The translations under genes and the position numbers were made by a program. From the NCBI GenBank assembly GCA_937871435.1, contig CALMQM010000100.1, positions 1-63,724 on the forward strand: 63,724 nucleotides of DNA. The letters are read 5' to 3'. How positions within the stretch are numbered: position 1 is the stretch's first letter; every line of letters begins with the position of its first letter. A model generated the notes under the pieces. That model had not been told where the DNA came from and did no database searches. It saw only the letters and a program-made list of their open reading frames with translations. This DNA comes from an uncultured Bacteroidota bacterium (GTDB taxonomy: Bacteria > Bacteroidota > Bacteroidia > AKYH767-A > 2013-40CM-41-45). This document shows, piece after piece, positions 36,975 to 46,160 of the stretch.

Positions 36975-38180
36975 TTACTTGTTGAGGACTTGTAAAATCT
37001 TCTGTCCGAATTCCTGCAGAGGAACAGAACAATTGGATAAGATTACTACTCCGCTGTGAGATGTCTCAACAAATCCAACATAACTCGCAAATCCACCGGT
37101 GATCCCACCCTGCCATGTGATGCGGCTCGATTCTATCCCAAGCGGACTCACTTTCCATCCAAGCGCGATTTCCTGTAAACCGGTTTTGTGATCGTTCAAT
37201 CGAACGCGAGGATTGTGCGTGTAATCAAGGACATTTTTCAACTCATTTTTTCCACCGATGTTGGCTTCCAGAAAGCGCATCATGTCGCCCATGGAAGAAT
37301 GAAATGCTCCGGAAGGCGCGAGTACATCATAGGTCCAGTGTGGAACAGATTTCCCGGTAGGATTGTATCCGTTGATGAATTTATACTTTATATTTTCAGT
37401 CACACCAATTCCTGTATTTGTCATTCCAAGAGGTCTGAGTAAATTATCAGTAACTACATCTTCGAAAGACTTTTTCTCATGCAATGCCAGAACATGACCA
37501 AGCAAAGAGATTCCAAGTGGTGAATGCCGGTAATCATAACCGATTGGTTCCAGCAGACTATAGTTCTTCAAAAAATCGTATAAATCCTGACGTGAATATC
37601 TGGAGAATGGATCATTCTTGTCTTTCGCAGTTTTCAGGTTTTGCGGATATTCAGGAAGTCCGGAAGTGTGTGTAGCGAGGTAGCAAATCAATATAGGCTG
37701 GGGTTTTTCACTCACGTCGGGTACACATACATAAGGAGTAAATGTGTGATGACGTTCGTCTCCTATTCCAAAAGGATTTTCAGCATCCTTCATTGGTGAA
37801 CAAATAATTTTTTGATACACCGGTGAAGGAACATCAACCGGGAGATACTTTTGAAGCGGATCATCGTAGCCAATTTTCCCATCGATAGTAAGTCTGGCGT
37901 AAGTAACTGCAGTAAAGGTTTCACTGAGCGGTCCAATTTCAAAAATTGTGGATGTATCAGCCCTGTCTCTTGTCCCTGGGTCATTCGCTCCATACGAATA
38001 ATAGTACTTTTCACCATTTACATAAATCCCGACAATAAATCCAATGCCATCAGTCTGCTTAAGTTGTTCACCCGCGAGGCTGTCGATCCGGGTTCTGAGG
38101 GTGGCCTCATCCTGAGCATTTGCACTGAGGCTAAAAGAAAAAAACAGCAAAGCAACTCGAAGAATCGATTTCATAGTCAA
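36975..38180 (-). CDS. Class C beta-lactamase-fold protein with replaced catalytic residues
   Basis: A 401-residue secreted protein (signal peptide ending SANAQ) of the serine hydrolase/penicillin-binding fold. The fold is recognisable (FEIGPLSETFTAVTYARL, THTSGLPEYP, TNTGIGVTENIKYKFINGY), but the active-site words are changed: the usual GSxSK is GPLSE, so both the catalytic Ser and the Lys are lost; the YxN region reads YRHS; and the final HxG region reads WQGG. It is likely a non-catalytic binding protein. It follows usp (4) by 15 bp and should be co-transcribed with it and the baeRF gene. Confidence 0.8.
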   Translation of the reverse strand: MTMKSILRVALLFFSFSLSANAQDEATLRTRIDSLAGEQLKQTDGIGFIVGIYVNGEKYYYSYGANDPGTRDRADTSTIFEIGPLSETFTAVTYARLTIDGKIGYDDPLQKYLPVDVPSPVYQKIICSPMKDAENPFGIGDERHHTFTPYVCVPDVSEKPQPILICYLATHTSGLPEYPQNLKTAKDKNDPFSRYSRQDLYDFLKNYSLLEPIGYDYRHSPLGISLLGHVLALHEKKSFEDVVTDNLLRPLGMTNTGIGVTENIKYKFINGYNPTGKSVPHWTYDVLAPSGAFHSSMGDMMRFLEANIGGKNELKNVLDYTHNPRVRLNDHKTGLQEIALGWKVSPLGIESSRITWQGGITGGFASYVGFVETSHSGVVILSNCSVPLQEFGQKILQVLNK

Positions 38181-38195
38181 ATTAAATGGTACAGG

Positions 38196-39035
38196 TTAGG
38201 CGTGTTCTTCCGTTTTGAAAGCAATTAACGGGATATGTGTATGGTAAGCCATCTTCTTAGTGATGGATCTGTTAAACATCTTTTGAATGAATGAACGTTT
38301 ATGCATAGTCATCGCTACGAGATCAGCTTTGCTTGACTCGATGAAAGAATTTAATCCTTCATACACATTTTTATTTTCCAATAACTGAAATGAAATCTTG
38401 TCATACCTGCTGTCTTCAGCGATTCGTTCTTTGAAACGTTCAATAGCTTCAAATTCATAGGTAGAATCGTAAGAACCGGATGAAATGTGTAACAACACCA
38501 CTTCAGCATCAAAGGTCCGTGCGAAATCAATAATTTCTTCCACATGTTGAAAGTCTCCTTCAGCATAGCTTGTGGCATAGACAATTTTTGAAAAAGAAGT
38601 GAAGCTTGCAGCTTCAGGGACTGCCATAACCGGACATTGCGCCTGCTCCATGACAGAAGCTGTTATTGTTCCAACCAAAGCTTCGCGAATTCCGGAAGCC
38701 CCCTGAGTACCCATCACTATCATGTCGATTTTATTCTTCGCGGCTGCTTCAACAATTTCTTCTTCAGCATAACCCTGTGAAACATAATAGGAAATTTCCT
38801 GACCGGGATTTTCCATTTTCAGTTTCGCGACAAGTTTTTGCATGGCTTCCTCGGATACTTTTCTTAATTCATCATCAGCCTGTGGAAAAACCGGAACATC
38901 GGTAGCGTAAACCGGAATTACAAAACTGTGGAATAAGAGCACATTTGCTTTTTGCTTTCGAGCCAGTTCAAGGGCGAATCGAATAGCATGTCCGGCGTTG
39001 CCGGAAAAATCTGTGGGCACCAGTATATTTTTCAT
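38196..39035 (-). CDS. Universal stress protein, tandem domain (4)
   Basis: A 279-residue two-domain UspA protein: MKNILVPTDFSGNAGHAIRFA, loop MGTQGASGIREALVGT, second domain FSKIVYATSYAEGDFQHV. Its closest relative in the window is usp (1) (for instance the C-termini FFDKLTSRSLTRKLAYHTHIP and MFNRSITKKMAYHTHIP). It follows the baeRF gene by 87 bp with no box of its own, so it is probably read from the boxes at 40259-40323. Confidence 0.92.
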   Translation of the reverse strand: MKNILVPTDFSGNAGHAIRFALELARKQKANVLLFHSFVIPVYATDVPVFPQADDELRKVSEEAMQKLVAKLKMENPGQEISYYVSQGYAEEEIVEAAAKNKIDMIVMGTQGASGIREALVGTITASVMEQAQCPVMAVPEAASFTSFSKIVYATSYAEGDFQHVEEIIDFARTFDAEVVLLHISSGSYDSTYEFEAIERFKERIAEDSRYDKISFQLLENKNVYEGLNSFIESSKADLVAMTMHKRSFIQKMFNRSITKKMAYHTHIPLIAFKTEEHA

Positions 39036-39122
39036 GATCGTAATTTTTCACTGGTTGAACATATATTAACAACACTCAATTCATACTACAAAGATACGCA
39101 TTCAATTCCTAAAGAAATAGCA

Positions 39123-40211
39123 TCAGTATCTATTAACCAGGGCAATACGATTGTAGGGTATTAATTTATCATTATCCATAAAAACCACATCACCATGATT
39201 TAACAGAACCATTTCAATTATATCATCTACAGCATCTGAAATTTTACTGCGGGATCCCTCTACTTCATCATCAATAAGAATAGTGTAACTGTCGCTACCA
39301 AAACGCGCACTTTGTTTGAAATCTTTTTCGACCAACAACAAACGACCTTTAGCTTCAGCGGCAGATCTCCATACTTCTGCAATACCGGAAGAATAAGTAT
39401 CGGAACTAATTGCTTTGCTCAATAAATCAAGCGCTTCATTTTGTTCATTGCCTTCAAACTTTTCGAAATATGGATTAATTCGTGATCGTATTTCATCAAA
39501 ATTGGCATGTTCATAATTTCCTTCAACATAGCCAATGATATTCTTTGAGTTATGTGTATGTTTTTTCAGATAGCCAAGAATTTTAGTATCACCCATGAAT
39601 ATAACAGGATCATTACTTCCCTGCATTTCTCTTTCGATTATCTCATCAATGAATCGCAAATAATTGTGAATATTCTTTTCTTCAAAAGCATGCGCATCGA
39701 AATAATCCCACCCAGGCATGCTATGCGAATTGCCAACGTCCTTCGTATTTTCCGGCATGTTATTGAAATTAACCGGAAACAAATGTGCCCCATAGCCAAA
39801 AAATGTTTTAACCTGATTTTTTGAAATGATCACTACCAGATAATTTCTGTTCAGTTTAGCCGCTCGCAGTATATCACGTATTTCGAAAGAATTGTCTACA
39901 ATCACTTTTTCAGAAACCGGAAATGGCAAATGAATTACTTTCTCCACATTCATCGAAACATAAATGGCCATTCCCTTTGAAATCTCACTGAGCTTGATGG
40001 TATTTACAGCGTGGTGCAGTTTATCCATCAGGGATTTTGTTTTTTGAACACTGTACTGATTTTGCAAAAGTTCTTCAGCTTTTGATAAAAGAGTATTCAG
40101 GTATTCACGATCCAACTTATATTTCGGATTCTGAAGTTGACTTGATAAAATGATAGAAACAGCAGGGAATTCCTTTTTTCCAATCAGGGTATTTTCGGTG
40201 AGCATCGACAT
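39123..40211 (-). CDS. baeRF-family protein (archaeo-eukaryotic release factor fold)
   Basis: A 362-residue protein resembling the bacterial aeRF-like family (baeRF3 type): an N-terminal ribosome-release-factor-like half with KGMAIYVSMNVEKVIHLPFPV and LNRNYLVVIISKNQVKTFFG, then ending in AEVWRSAAEAKGRLLLVEKDF and a final L7Ae-like GDVVFMDNDKLIPYNRIALVNRY. Such proteins are suspected to act on stalled ribosomes under stress. It is the first gene of a probable operon with usp (4) and the dead hydrolase, from a strong FNR-like promoter. Confidence 0.72.
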   Translation of the reverse strand: MSMLTENTLIGKKEFPAVSIILSSQLQNPKYKLDREYLNTLLSKAEELLQNQYSVQKTKSLMDKLHHAVNTIKLSEISKGMAIYVSMNVEKVIHLPFPVSEKVIVDNSFEIRDILRAAKLNRNYLVVIISKNQVKTFFGYGAHLFPVNFNNMPENTKDVGNSHSMPGWDYFDAHAFEEKNIHNYLRFIDEIIEREMQGSNDPVIFMGDTKILGYLKKHTHNSKNIIGYVEGNYEHANFDEIRSRINPYFEKFEGNEQNEALDLLSKAISSDTYSSGIAEVWRSAAEAKGRLLLVEKDFKQSARFGSDSYTILIDDEVEGSRSKISDAVDDIIEMVLLNHGDVVFMDNDKLIPYNRIALVNRY

Positions 40212-40258
40212 AATCAGAGAATTTATAATTAAGCAGATATTCCATTCGGAATCTACAT

Positions 40259-40323
40259 CAAAAGTAATCCGGCGTGGGTGCAGTCTCCATGACCACAGTC
40301 AAGGCCTTTAATGATGTAGGTCA
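40259..40323 (-). promoter_or_regulatory. Tandem FNR-like boxes and consensus -7 element of baeRF-usp (4)
   Basis: On the minus strand: box TGACTGTGGTCA (40290-40301), exactly 23 bp, then TACTTTTG (40259-40266), a full -7 match. A second box (TGATGTAGGTCA on the plus strand, 40312-40323) is centred 22 bp upstream. For the divergent mbnP gene, whose -7 box TACCTTTG is at 40389-40396, these boxes lie at about -83 and -105. Confidence 0.7.
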
Positions 40324-40430
40324 GTACAAAAATGAATGAAAATGAAAATAATTGCCTCCTGAGAAAGGTGTAACAAGATGAAAAAAACTACCTTTGAAGA
40401 AATCAGTTCCTCAAAACAAATACCATAAAA

Positions 40431-41192
40431 ATGCGATTTCGTAGTTCAACACTAATTCTCCTTACACTAATTGTACTGTTCAATTCATGTAAAAAAGACG
40501 AAACAGATCCGGAACCTTCACCAACTGCCAGTACCGGAACAATTAATTTTCGTATCAATAATCAAGTGGATGGACAAGCTATACAATTTGGACAGAAAAT
40601 TTATACCAATGCAGCGGGGAATGTTTACCAGGTCGATTTGCTTAAATATTACCTCAGTCATTTTACCCTGATCAAATCAGATGGCACTGAATACAATTTA
40701 AACAACCACGAACTTATCAATGCGGAAGTGGATACTACATGTCAGTTTTCAGGAGTAAATGTTCCTAACGGCACATACACTCATTTGCGATTTTACCTTG
40801 GAGTGGATACTGCCAGTAACCATAGCGGTGCTCAGGAAGGAGATCTGGATCCAGTCAATGGAATGATCTGGACCTGGAATACCGGTTATATCTTTTTCAA
40901 ACACGAAGGAGTATTCACCACTACAGCCGGCAGAGATACTTCACTCCTGTATCATTATGGAACAGATCCCGTTCTTGCTACTGTGGATCTTAGTCTTTCC
41001 GGTTTTGAAATCAAAGGCAATTCAAAAAAGATATTTCTCACTTTTAATCTCAATAAACTATATGCCGATCCTGTTGTCGTGGATTTTAATAACAACAACA
41101 TACATCAGTCAACCAGTGTGGATGACAGAACCTGGATGAGTGACCTGTTTACGAATTTCCCCCGGTCTTTTACAATTGATCACATTGAATAA
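40431..41192 (+). CDS. mbnP: MbnP-family copper-binding lipoprotein
   Basis: A 253-residue lipoprotein (lipobox LFNSC, Cys20) with the MbnP pattern: YQVDLLKYYLSHFTLI, LRFYLGVDTASNHSGAQEGDLDP, and the canonical MIWTWNTGYIFFKHEG. In Methylosinus MbnP a tryptophan, converted by MbnH to kynurenine, helps bind Cu(I); the WTW pair here is the obvious place to look. The stop is directly followed by the mbnH start (no gap). This copy is closer to the family norm than the one at 15032. Confidence 0.82.
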   Translation: MRFRSSTLILLTLIVLFNSCKKDETDPEPSPTASTGTINFRINNQVDGQAIQFGQKIYTNAAGNVYQVDLLKYYLSHFTLIKSDGTEYNLNNHELINAEVDTTCQFSGVNVPNGTYTHLRFYLGVDTASNHSGAQEGDLDPVNGMIWTWNTGYIFFKHEGVFTTTAGRDTSLLYHYGTDPVLATVDLSLSGFEIKGNSKKIFLTFNLNKLYADPVVVDFNNNNIHQSTSVDDRTWMSDLFTNFPRSFTIDHIE

Positions 41193-42257
41193 ATGCTCAT
41201 GAAAGCTCTGGAAATTCTTACTGTATCACTTCTGTTAATATTAATCAATGCCTGTAAAAAGGATTCCGCCGAAGACCCTGTTGTAACCACCACAGATGGT
41301 CATACACACATTCATATTCCCATTCCACCGGGACTTCCTGCTCTGAATATACCTGCCGATAATCCTACTACTGTTGAAGGCATTGCACTGGGAAGAAAAT
41401 TATTTTATGACAATATACTTTCCGGCGACAATTCAATGTCCTGTGCTTCATGTCACAAACAAAGCTATGGCTTTACCGACAGCACACTGCAATTCAGTGT
41501 AGGCATTGATCATTTACCCGGAGTAAGAAACGCAATGCCTTTATTCAACATAGGCTATGCTCACGGATTTTTCTGGGATGGTGGAGCAGCGGATCTGGAA
41601 TCGCAGGTAATCGGACCAATTCAGAATCCTTTAGAAATGCATGAAGAGCTTTCGAATTGTATTTCCGAATTGAACAACTCCACAGTTTATCCTCCGCTTT
41701 TTCAAATTGCATTCGGTACATCCACAATTACTACTCCGCTTGTGATGAAAGCAATCGCTCAATTTGAACGCACGATGCTTTCAGCCAATTCAAAATTTGA
41801 CAAATTCCAACTCGGCCAGGCAACGCTTACAGCACAGGAAACAAATGGCATGAATTTATTTTCCGATCCTGCTAAAGGAGATTGCAATCATTGTCATATT
41901 CTTGGAAGTACATTTACTGATTTCGAATACAGGAATAATGGATTGGATTCTGTCTCCGCTGACAGTGGCAGGGCCAGGATTACCTTACGAAGTACAGATA
42001 TGGGAAAATTCAAAACCCCAAGTCTTCGCAATATTGAAGTGACAGCCCCATACATGCATGACGGAAGATTTCAAACACTTGAACAGGTATTGAATCATTA
42101 CAATACCGGATTTCATTATGCAGCCAATTTGGACCCGAATCTGCAGGCAATTCAAAAAGGCAGAATGAACCAACAGGAAATGGATGACATCATTACTTTT
42201 CTTAAAACATTAACTGATCACGAATTTCTCAGTAATCCCGCATTTTCAAAACCCTGA
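41193..42257 (+). CDS. mbnH: MbnH-like dihaem peroxidase
   Basis: A 354-residue lipoprotein (LINAC, Cys21) of the MauG/cytochrome c peroxidase family. Haem motifs are CASCH (84-88) and CNHCH (231-235). The family words LFNIGYAHGFFWDGGAADLE and IQNPLEMHEEL are present, as in active dihaem peroxidases, unlike the copy at 13950. It should modify and load its MbnP partner. A His-rich stretch (DGHTHIHIPIPPG) follows the lipobox. A strong terminator closes the operon. Confidence 0.87.
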   Translation: MLMKALEILTVSLLLILINACKKDSAEDPVVTTTDGHTHIHIPIPPGLPALNIPADNPTTVEGIALGRKLFYDNILSGDNSMSCASCHKQSYGFTDSTLQFSVGIDHLPGVRNAMPLFNIGYAHGFFWDGGAADLESQVIGPIQNPLEMHEELSNCISELNNSTVYPPLFQIAFGTSTITTPLVMKAIAQFERTMLSANSKFDKFQLGQATLTAQETNGMNLFSDPAKGDCNHCHILGSTFTDFEYRNNGLDSVSADSGRARITLRSTDMGKFKTPSLRNIEVTAPYMHDGRFQTLEQVLNHYNTGFHYAANLDPNLQAIQKGRMNQQEMDDIITFLKTLTDHEFLSNPAFSKP

Positions 42258-42283
42258 ACTTGATCTCCTCAACTGAGCAAAAA

Positions 42284-42310
42284 AAAACTCCTGTGTTGAG
42301 CAGGAGTTTT
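42284..42310. terminator. Bidirectional terminator
   Basis: Stem AAAACTCCTG / CAGGAGTTTT with a 7-bp loop, an A run before and a long T run after, between the convergent mbnH and the secreted helical protein gene. Confidence 0.9.
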
Positions 42311-42330
42311 TTTTTGCATTCAGCATTGCA

Positions 42331-42771
42331 TTACATTCCGGGTTTGCATAAGCCCGCAATCTGATGAAATGTATCATGCATCGCAGTTAATTTTACTTTT
42401 ATTTCATCGTCCGTCGCTTTATCAGCAATTTTATTTTTCAATTCGGAAGCTTGGGAAACCAATAGATTCAACTTCTCTTTGATTTCAGGTTTGTCCATTG
42501 ACTTTGGAGCTGTAGATTTTGCCCAGGCTTCAGCTTTAGCATGCAATTCCCCTGCACGTTCGCGGATTGGCTTGAAGTCTCCGTCTTCCATAGGATGAAA
42601 AGTTGAAGACATCACTTTGTGAAAATCTGATCGTTCCTGCCATACTTCTTCTTTCGCAGCAGGAGCAACTGTTTTCGCTGCTTCTTCTTTTTTATCCTGG
42701 GCGAATGTATGGTTTGAGGTTAACACGCCGCAAAAAGCGAAGGCCAACAAAAGGGAATTTCTTGTTTTCAT
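42331..42771 (-). CDS. Secreted helical protein, unknown function
   Basis: A 146-residue protein started at ATG 42771 (MKTRNSLLLA), with a signal peptide ending HTFAQ. The mature part is predicted all-helical with evenly spaced His, Met and Glu (FHKVMSSTFHPMEDGDFKP, MHDTFHQIAGLC near the end). The helix pattern recalls cytochrome c'-like or metal-binding four-helix proteins, but there is no CxxCH haem motif. It lies convergent with the second mbnP-mbnH operon and has its own FNR-like box. Confidence 0.65.
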   Translation of the reverse strand: MKTRNSLLLAFAFCGVLTSNHTFAQDKKEEAAKTVAPAAKEEVWQERSDFHKVMSSTFHPMEDGDFKPIRERAGELHAKAEAWAKSTAPKSMDKPEIKEKLNLLVSQASELKNKIADKATDDEIKVKLTAMHDTFHQIAGLCKPGM

Positions 42772-42801
42772 ATGATTTTGTGGTTTAACAGATTTGAAGT
42801 G

Positions 42802-42843
42802 CAATTTTACGAAAAGCTATTCAATTTTGAGTGACTTTTATCA
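42802..42843 (-). promoter_or_regulatory. FNR-like box and -7 element of the secreted helical protein gene
   Basis: Box TGATAAAAGTCA on the minus strand (42832-42843; GTGA-N6-TCAC with flanks), a 22-bp spacer, then TAAAATTG (42802-42809; five of six fixed bases). Predicted leader of about 27 bp. Confidence 0.55.
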
Positions 42844-42991
42844 CGCAGCTATCTCTGACAAACAAGCTGAATTTCAGGTATTCCTGATTCATTTTAGAAG
42901 AAATTCTATATTTCCGGCTAAATCAATGTGAATCCCATTCGTTTTCATCAAAATATTTCCTTTTTTACATCGATTAAAATCACTTTGAAGC

Positions 42992-43765
42992 ATGATTAAT
43001 CGTTGGATTGAAGCAATGTTCCGGTTGCGGGATAAAATACTTGAAGGAAAATTCCTCGGTCAGCTGAGATCGAAGTATCCGGCTGCTGAAAGGTGGTTAG
43101 AAAACCGATTTTCAATTTTACAATTTAACGGATTGCCATTAACCGCTCTGCTCATTGCATTGTTATTAAATGTGCTGTTGTTTTTTCATTTTACAGAAAA
43201 GGTGATGAATTCAAAAACAATCGTTGAGATAGATACTCATACAGCATTTTATTTTCATTCAATCCGTACCGAACGTACTGCCGGATTTTTTTATACGCTG
43301 ACACAACTTGGGAATGTGATCACAATTGTTGGAATGAGTAGTCTTGTAATTCTTTATTTGATTAGCAAAAGGCTGAAAAGTTATGTGATATCTGTATTGC
43401 TCGTCGTGGCAGGAAGCGGAGTGAGTATCAGTTCAGGGAAAAATATTTACAAAGTAAATCGTCCGTCACAGTATTCATATTATCCAGAAGATTCTTATTC
43501 CTTCCCAAGCGGACATGCCACCATTGCAGTTGCATTCTATGGGCTCCTGGCCTATTTACTCATCCGTAATAATCCGGGAAACAAATTCAGAACGATAATT
43601 TTTTTCTCGGGATTGATGATGATCTTAAGTGTGGGCTTCAGTCGGATTTACCTGTGCGAACATTACCTGAGTGATGTTCTGGGTGGTTATCTGTTAGGAT
43701 TGAGTTGGCTTATCTTAGCTGTAACATTTGTAGAATGGTCTTCCAGAAAACAAAAACCACAATAG
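42992..43765 (+). CDS. PAP2-family membrane phosphatase
   Basis: A 257-residue protein with six transmembrane helices and the three PAP2 active-site words: KNIYKVNRPS (K-x6-RP), PSGHATIAVA (PSGH) and SRIYLCEHYLSDVLGG (SR-x5-H-x3-D). It removes a phosphate from a lipid pyrophosphate or phosphatidic acid; undecaprenyl pyrophosphate or a PGP-like lipid are options. The stop lies 1 bp from the convergent beta-lactamase-like gene, with no terminator between them. Confidence 0.9.
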   Translation: MINRWIEAMFRLRDKILEGKFLGQLRSKYPAAERWLENRFSILQFNGLPLTALLIALLLNVLLFFHFTEKVMNSKTIVEIDTHTAFYFHSIRTERTAGFFYTLTQLGNVITIVGMSSLVILYLISKRLKSYVISVLLVVAGSGVSISSGKNIYKVNRPSQYSYYPEDSYSFPSGHATIAVAFYGLLAYLLIRNNPGNKFRTIIFFSGLMMILSVGFSRIYLCEHYLSDVLGGYLLGLSWLILAVTFVEWSSRKQKPQ

Positions 43766-43766
43766 C

Positions 43767-44783
43767 TCAGCTTGCTTTGCCGTTTTTCATCCGTTGATAT
43801 ACGATGGAAGAAACAGTAGCAAGGACATTGTTCAGCTTCTTGTATTCCAATCCACGTGTCATTACTCCGAGCAGATAAGGATGATCGTTGACATAAAATA
43901 TTCCGAACTCACTCAAATCGCCTTCCGTTGAATTCACGCGGTAACCAAATTTTCGCGCGACGATAACATTCTTATCGATGTGTGTGATGAATCCTTCCTG
44001 GAAATCGCTTTTTGAAAGGAGCTTCAGAGCGAATTCACTGTTCTTAGGACTGAGATATCCTGCATTGTAAAGCACACGGAAGATTTTACTATAATCACCT
44101 GCATTCAGTTTGTATTCATTTGTATCAGTCACACTGAAAGGTTTTAACCTTAAATCCTCGAGCAACTGATCAAAATTCCGCTTATCCATATTTTTCCATA
44201 GAAGATCGTAAGCATTATTGTCGGAACGGGAAACCATACTTTCGAGCAATGTGCGGATCGGATATACATGACCACCAGGTAATGGAGGTACATTTTGGTT
44301 AAACACTTCTTTCGGATATTCCTTGTAGAAAACTCCTTTATCGAGGAAAGATGGATCATGATCAGCCTGCATCAAAATGGCAATCATAACCGGAACTTTG
44401 AACAAACTGGCCAGAATATATTCTTCATCAGGATTGATGCTGATGAAGGAAGGCTTATCCATTCTTCTCAGATACACTGAAGCATTCATAATATTGCCAG
44501 CGGACTTTTCAGTATTGAGGAACTGAGCAATCTCCGTTTTGATGTCTCTCATAGAATCGTCTTCAAGAGCGACTTCAGAAAACATCAGCGGATGGATGAG
44601 CTGGAAATGCTGATTTCTGTGGAACTGAACCTCATTGCATGAACTGGCGCTGACTGTTTGAAACTGAGATGGAGTTGGTTTGGAATTGTAAACATCAAAA
44701 TAGTAATATGATGCCAGCACGGACAATGAAATCCCCACAATTGTCCAAAAGAGGGGAAGACGGACACTGAATAAGTAATTCAT
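43767..44783 (-). CDS. Class A beta-lactamase-like serine hydrolase, membrane anchored
   Basis: A 338-residue protein with one N-terminal transmembrane helix (about 10-29) and a beta-lactamase2-type domain. The SxxK motif is SLFK (ASLFKVPVMI), the SDN motif is intact (SRSDNNAYD), but the usual KTG/KSG is KFG in IVARKFGYR. SxxK and SDN suggest a working acyl enzyme; a DD-peptidase or cell-wall role is as likely as antibiotic resistance. It is a single leftward gene between PAP2 and the T6SS locus. Confidence 0.78.
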   Translation of the reverse strand: MNYLFSVRLPLFWTIVGISLSVLASYYYFDVYNSKPTPSQFQTVSASSCNEVQFHRNQHFQLIHPLMFSEVALEDDSMRDIKTEIAQFLNTEKSAGNIMNASVYLRRMDKPSFISINPDEEYILASLFKVPVMIAILMQADHDPSFLDKGVFYKEYPKEVFNQNVPPLPGGHVYPIRTLLESMVSRSDNNAYDLLWKNMDKRNFDQLLEDLRLKPFSVTDTNEYKLNAGDYSKIFRVLYNAGYLSPKNSEFALKLLSKSDFQEGFITHIDKNVIVARKFGYRVNSTEGDLSEFGIFYVNDHPYLLGVMTRGLEYKKLNNVLATVSSIVYQRMKNGKAS

Positions 44784-45242
44784 TCGCAGTTTTTAAAACC
44801 CGAGTTCCCCCAAACCCGGAAATTAACTAAATGTTTAATACTTGAATTTAACCTATGACGCAGTGAAAATGTTTCGCAAGTTATTTTACAATTTAGATTT
44901 AAACATGAAAAACATGTTAATTCTTTCCGGTAATGAACAATAGAATGTTAATGCGGTGAATGATAAAAATGAGTAGGTAAACACCACAAACTTCGTGACA
45001 TGAATCGTGTACCCTTCGACGCAAGAGAGCATAAGGATGAACGGGTTCCGGTTTAATTCTGTTTTCAGGAAAAGTTTTCAAATGAAATTGAAAATGGAGT
45101 GAAGTTTTGTTTCCGGGTGAAGAATTGCAAGCGCTATTAAATCGTCTCACCCTGAATTTAATTCTTTTGATGGAACCGGTGTTAAATGCAAGATCATCCG
45201 GAGTTCATTTTGTAAAATATTGATCCTAAACGTAATACTTTA
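44784..45242. other. Gap upstream of the T6SS locus
   Basis: About 460 bp without a supported gene. An imperfect FNR-like box TGACATGAATCG (44996-45007) is present but has no -7 element at the right distance. Nothing else is seen until the tssN promoter. Confidence 0.4.
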
Positions 45243-45273
45243 TTTGACCCTGTTAAGAATTGTATTAAATTAG
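45243..45273 (+). promoter_or_regulatory. Promoter of tssN-tssK-tssO
   Basis: TTTG (45243-45246), 19-bp spacer, TAAATTAG (45266-45273; five of six fixed -7 bases). Standard Bacteroidota vegetative design, with a leader of about 20 bp to the tssN ATG. Confidence 0.62.
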
Positions 45274-45299
45274 CAAGCAAAATTTAAAGTTTTTGTTGA

Positions 45300-46136
45300 A
45301 TGGGTATATTTAATTCAAGCCTTGGGTCGGCACCGAAAGTCAATCTGGGTACCGCTTCTAAAATCAACAGTTCACCGAACAAGAGGTTTATCTGGTATTT
45401 CCTTTTGATCAGTTTAGGTTGCTCTTTGTCCGGACTCGTGCTTTTATCCGGTCATGATGATGCAGGGAAATTATTTGTATGGCTTCAAATCACAACATTA
45501 CTTTTTGCCTGCTTTCATATTTATTATATCAATACACGGTTGGTATGGCTTGAAAATCTCCAGTTTTTGAAAAAACTATTTTTCACACTTGGAATTACAA
45601 TGGGCAGTATGCTGTTTTTTTTCTTGTTAGGAAAATTTCTCGTACTCCGAAAAGCACCTGATTACATTCCACTTTTTCTTCCTGCTTTTCTCGTATTTGT
45701 GATACCTTTCTTCTTTATTGCCACTTTTGATAAAGCTATGCAAATTCCAATGCGTAAATACAAATTGTGGTTTTACAATGAGAATGCAAAAATGCCAGAT
45801 CTTGACCTGATAGATTTTAGCAACAGTTATATTCTCAGTTTTGAATTTCCAAAAAAATACAATGACACATCTATATCCAACTTTAAATTCAAGGCTCCGG
45901 TAGATATGCAATTTGGCGAATTGTTTTTTATGTACATCACTGAGTATAACGATAAAAACCGTGAAAACCCGATAGAATTTCAGGACAGCATGAGTAAAGC
46001 CTACGGTTGGATATTTTATATCAAACCGGCTTCCTGGTGGAAGCGGAAACGCATTCTTGACCCGCACCTTACTGTGAAGCAAAATCAGATAAAGGAACAT
46101 GAAGTAATCGCGCCGAAGCGATTCGTCGTATCCTAA
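45300..46136 (+). CDS. tssN: T6SS subtype iii membrane component TssN
   Basis: A 278-residue protein with an N-terminal cytoplasmic stretch, several transmembrane helices between about 29 and 140 and a soluble C-terminal half ending WKRKRILDPHLTVKQNQIKEHEVIAPKR. This layout, and the position before tssK and tssO, match TssN, one of the Bacteroidota-specific membrane-complex proteins that replace TssJLM of other T6SS types. First gene of a three-gene run; a second component, TssO, follows tssK. Confidence 0.82.
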   Translation: MGIFNSSLGSAPKVNLGTASKINSSPNKRFIWYFLLISLGCSLSGLVLLSGHDDAGKLFVWLQITTLLFACFHIYYINTRLVWLENLQFLKKLFFTLGITMGSMLFFFLLGKFLVLRKAPDYIPLFLPAFLVFVIPFFFIATFDKAMQIPMRKYKLWFYNENAKMPDLDLIDFSNSYILSFEFPKKYNDTSISNFKFKAPVDMQFGELFFMYITEYNDKNRENPIEFQDSMSKAYGWIFYIKPASWWKRKRILDPHLTVKQNQIKEHEVIAPKRFVVS

Positions 46137-46160
46137 CATACACTTGGAAAAACAACAATT

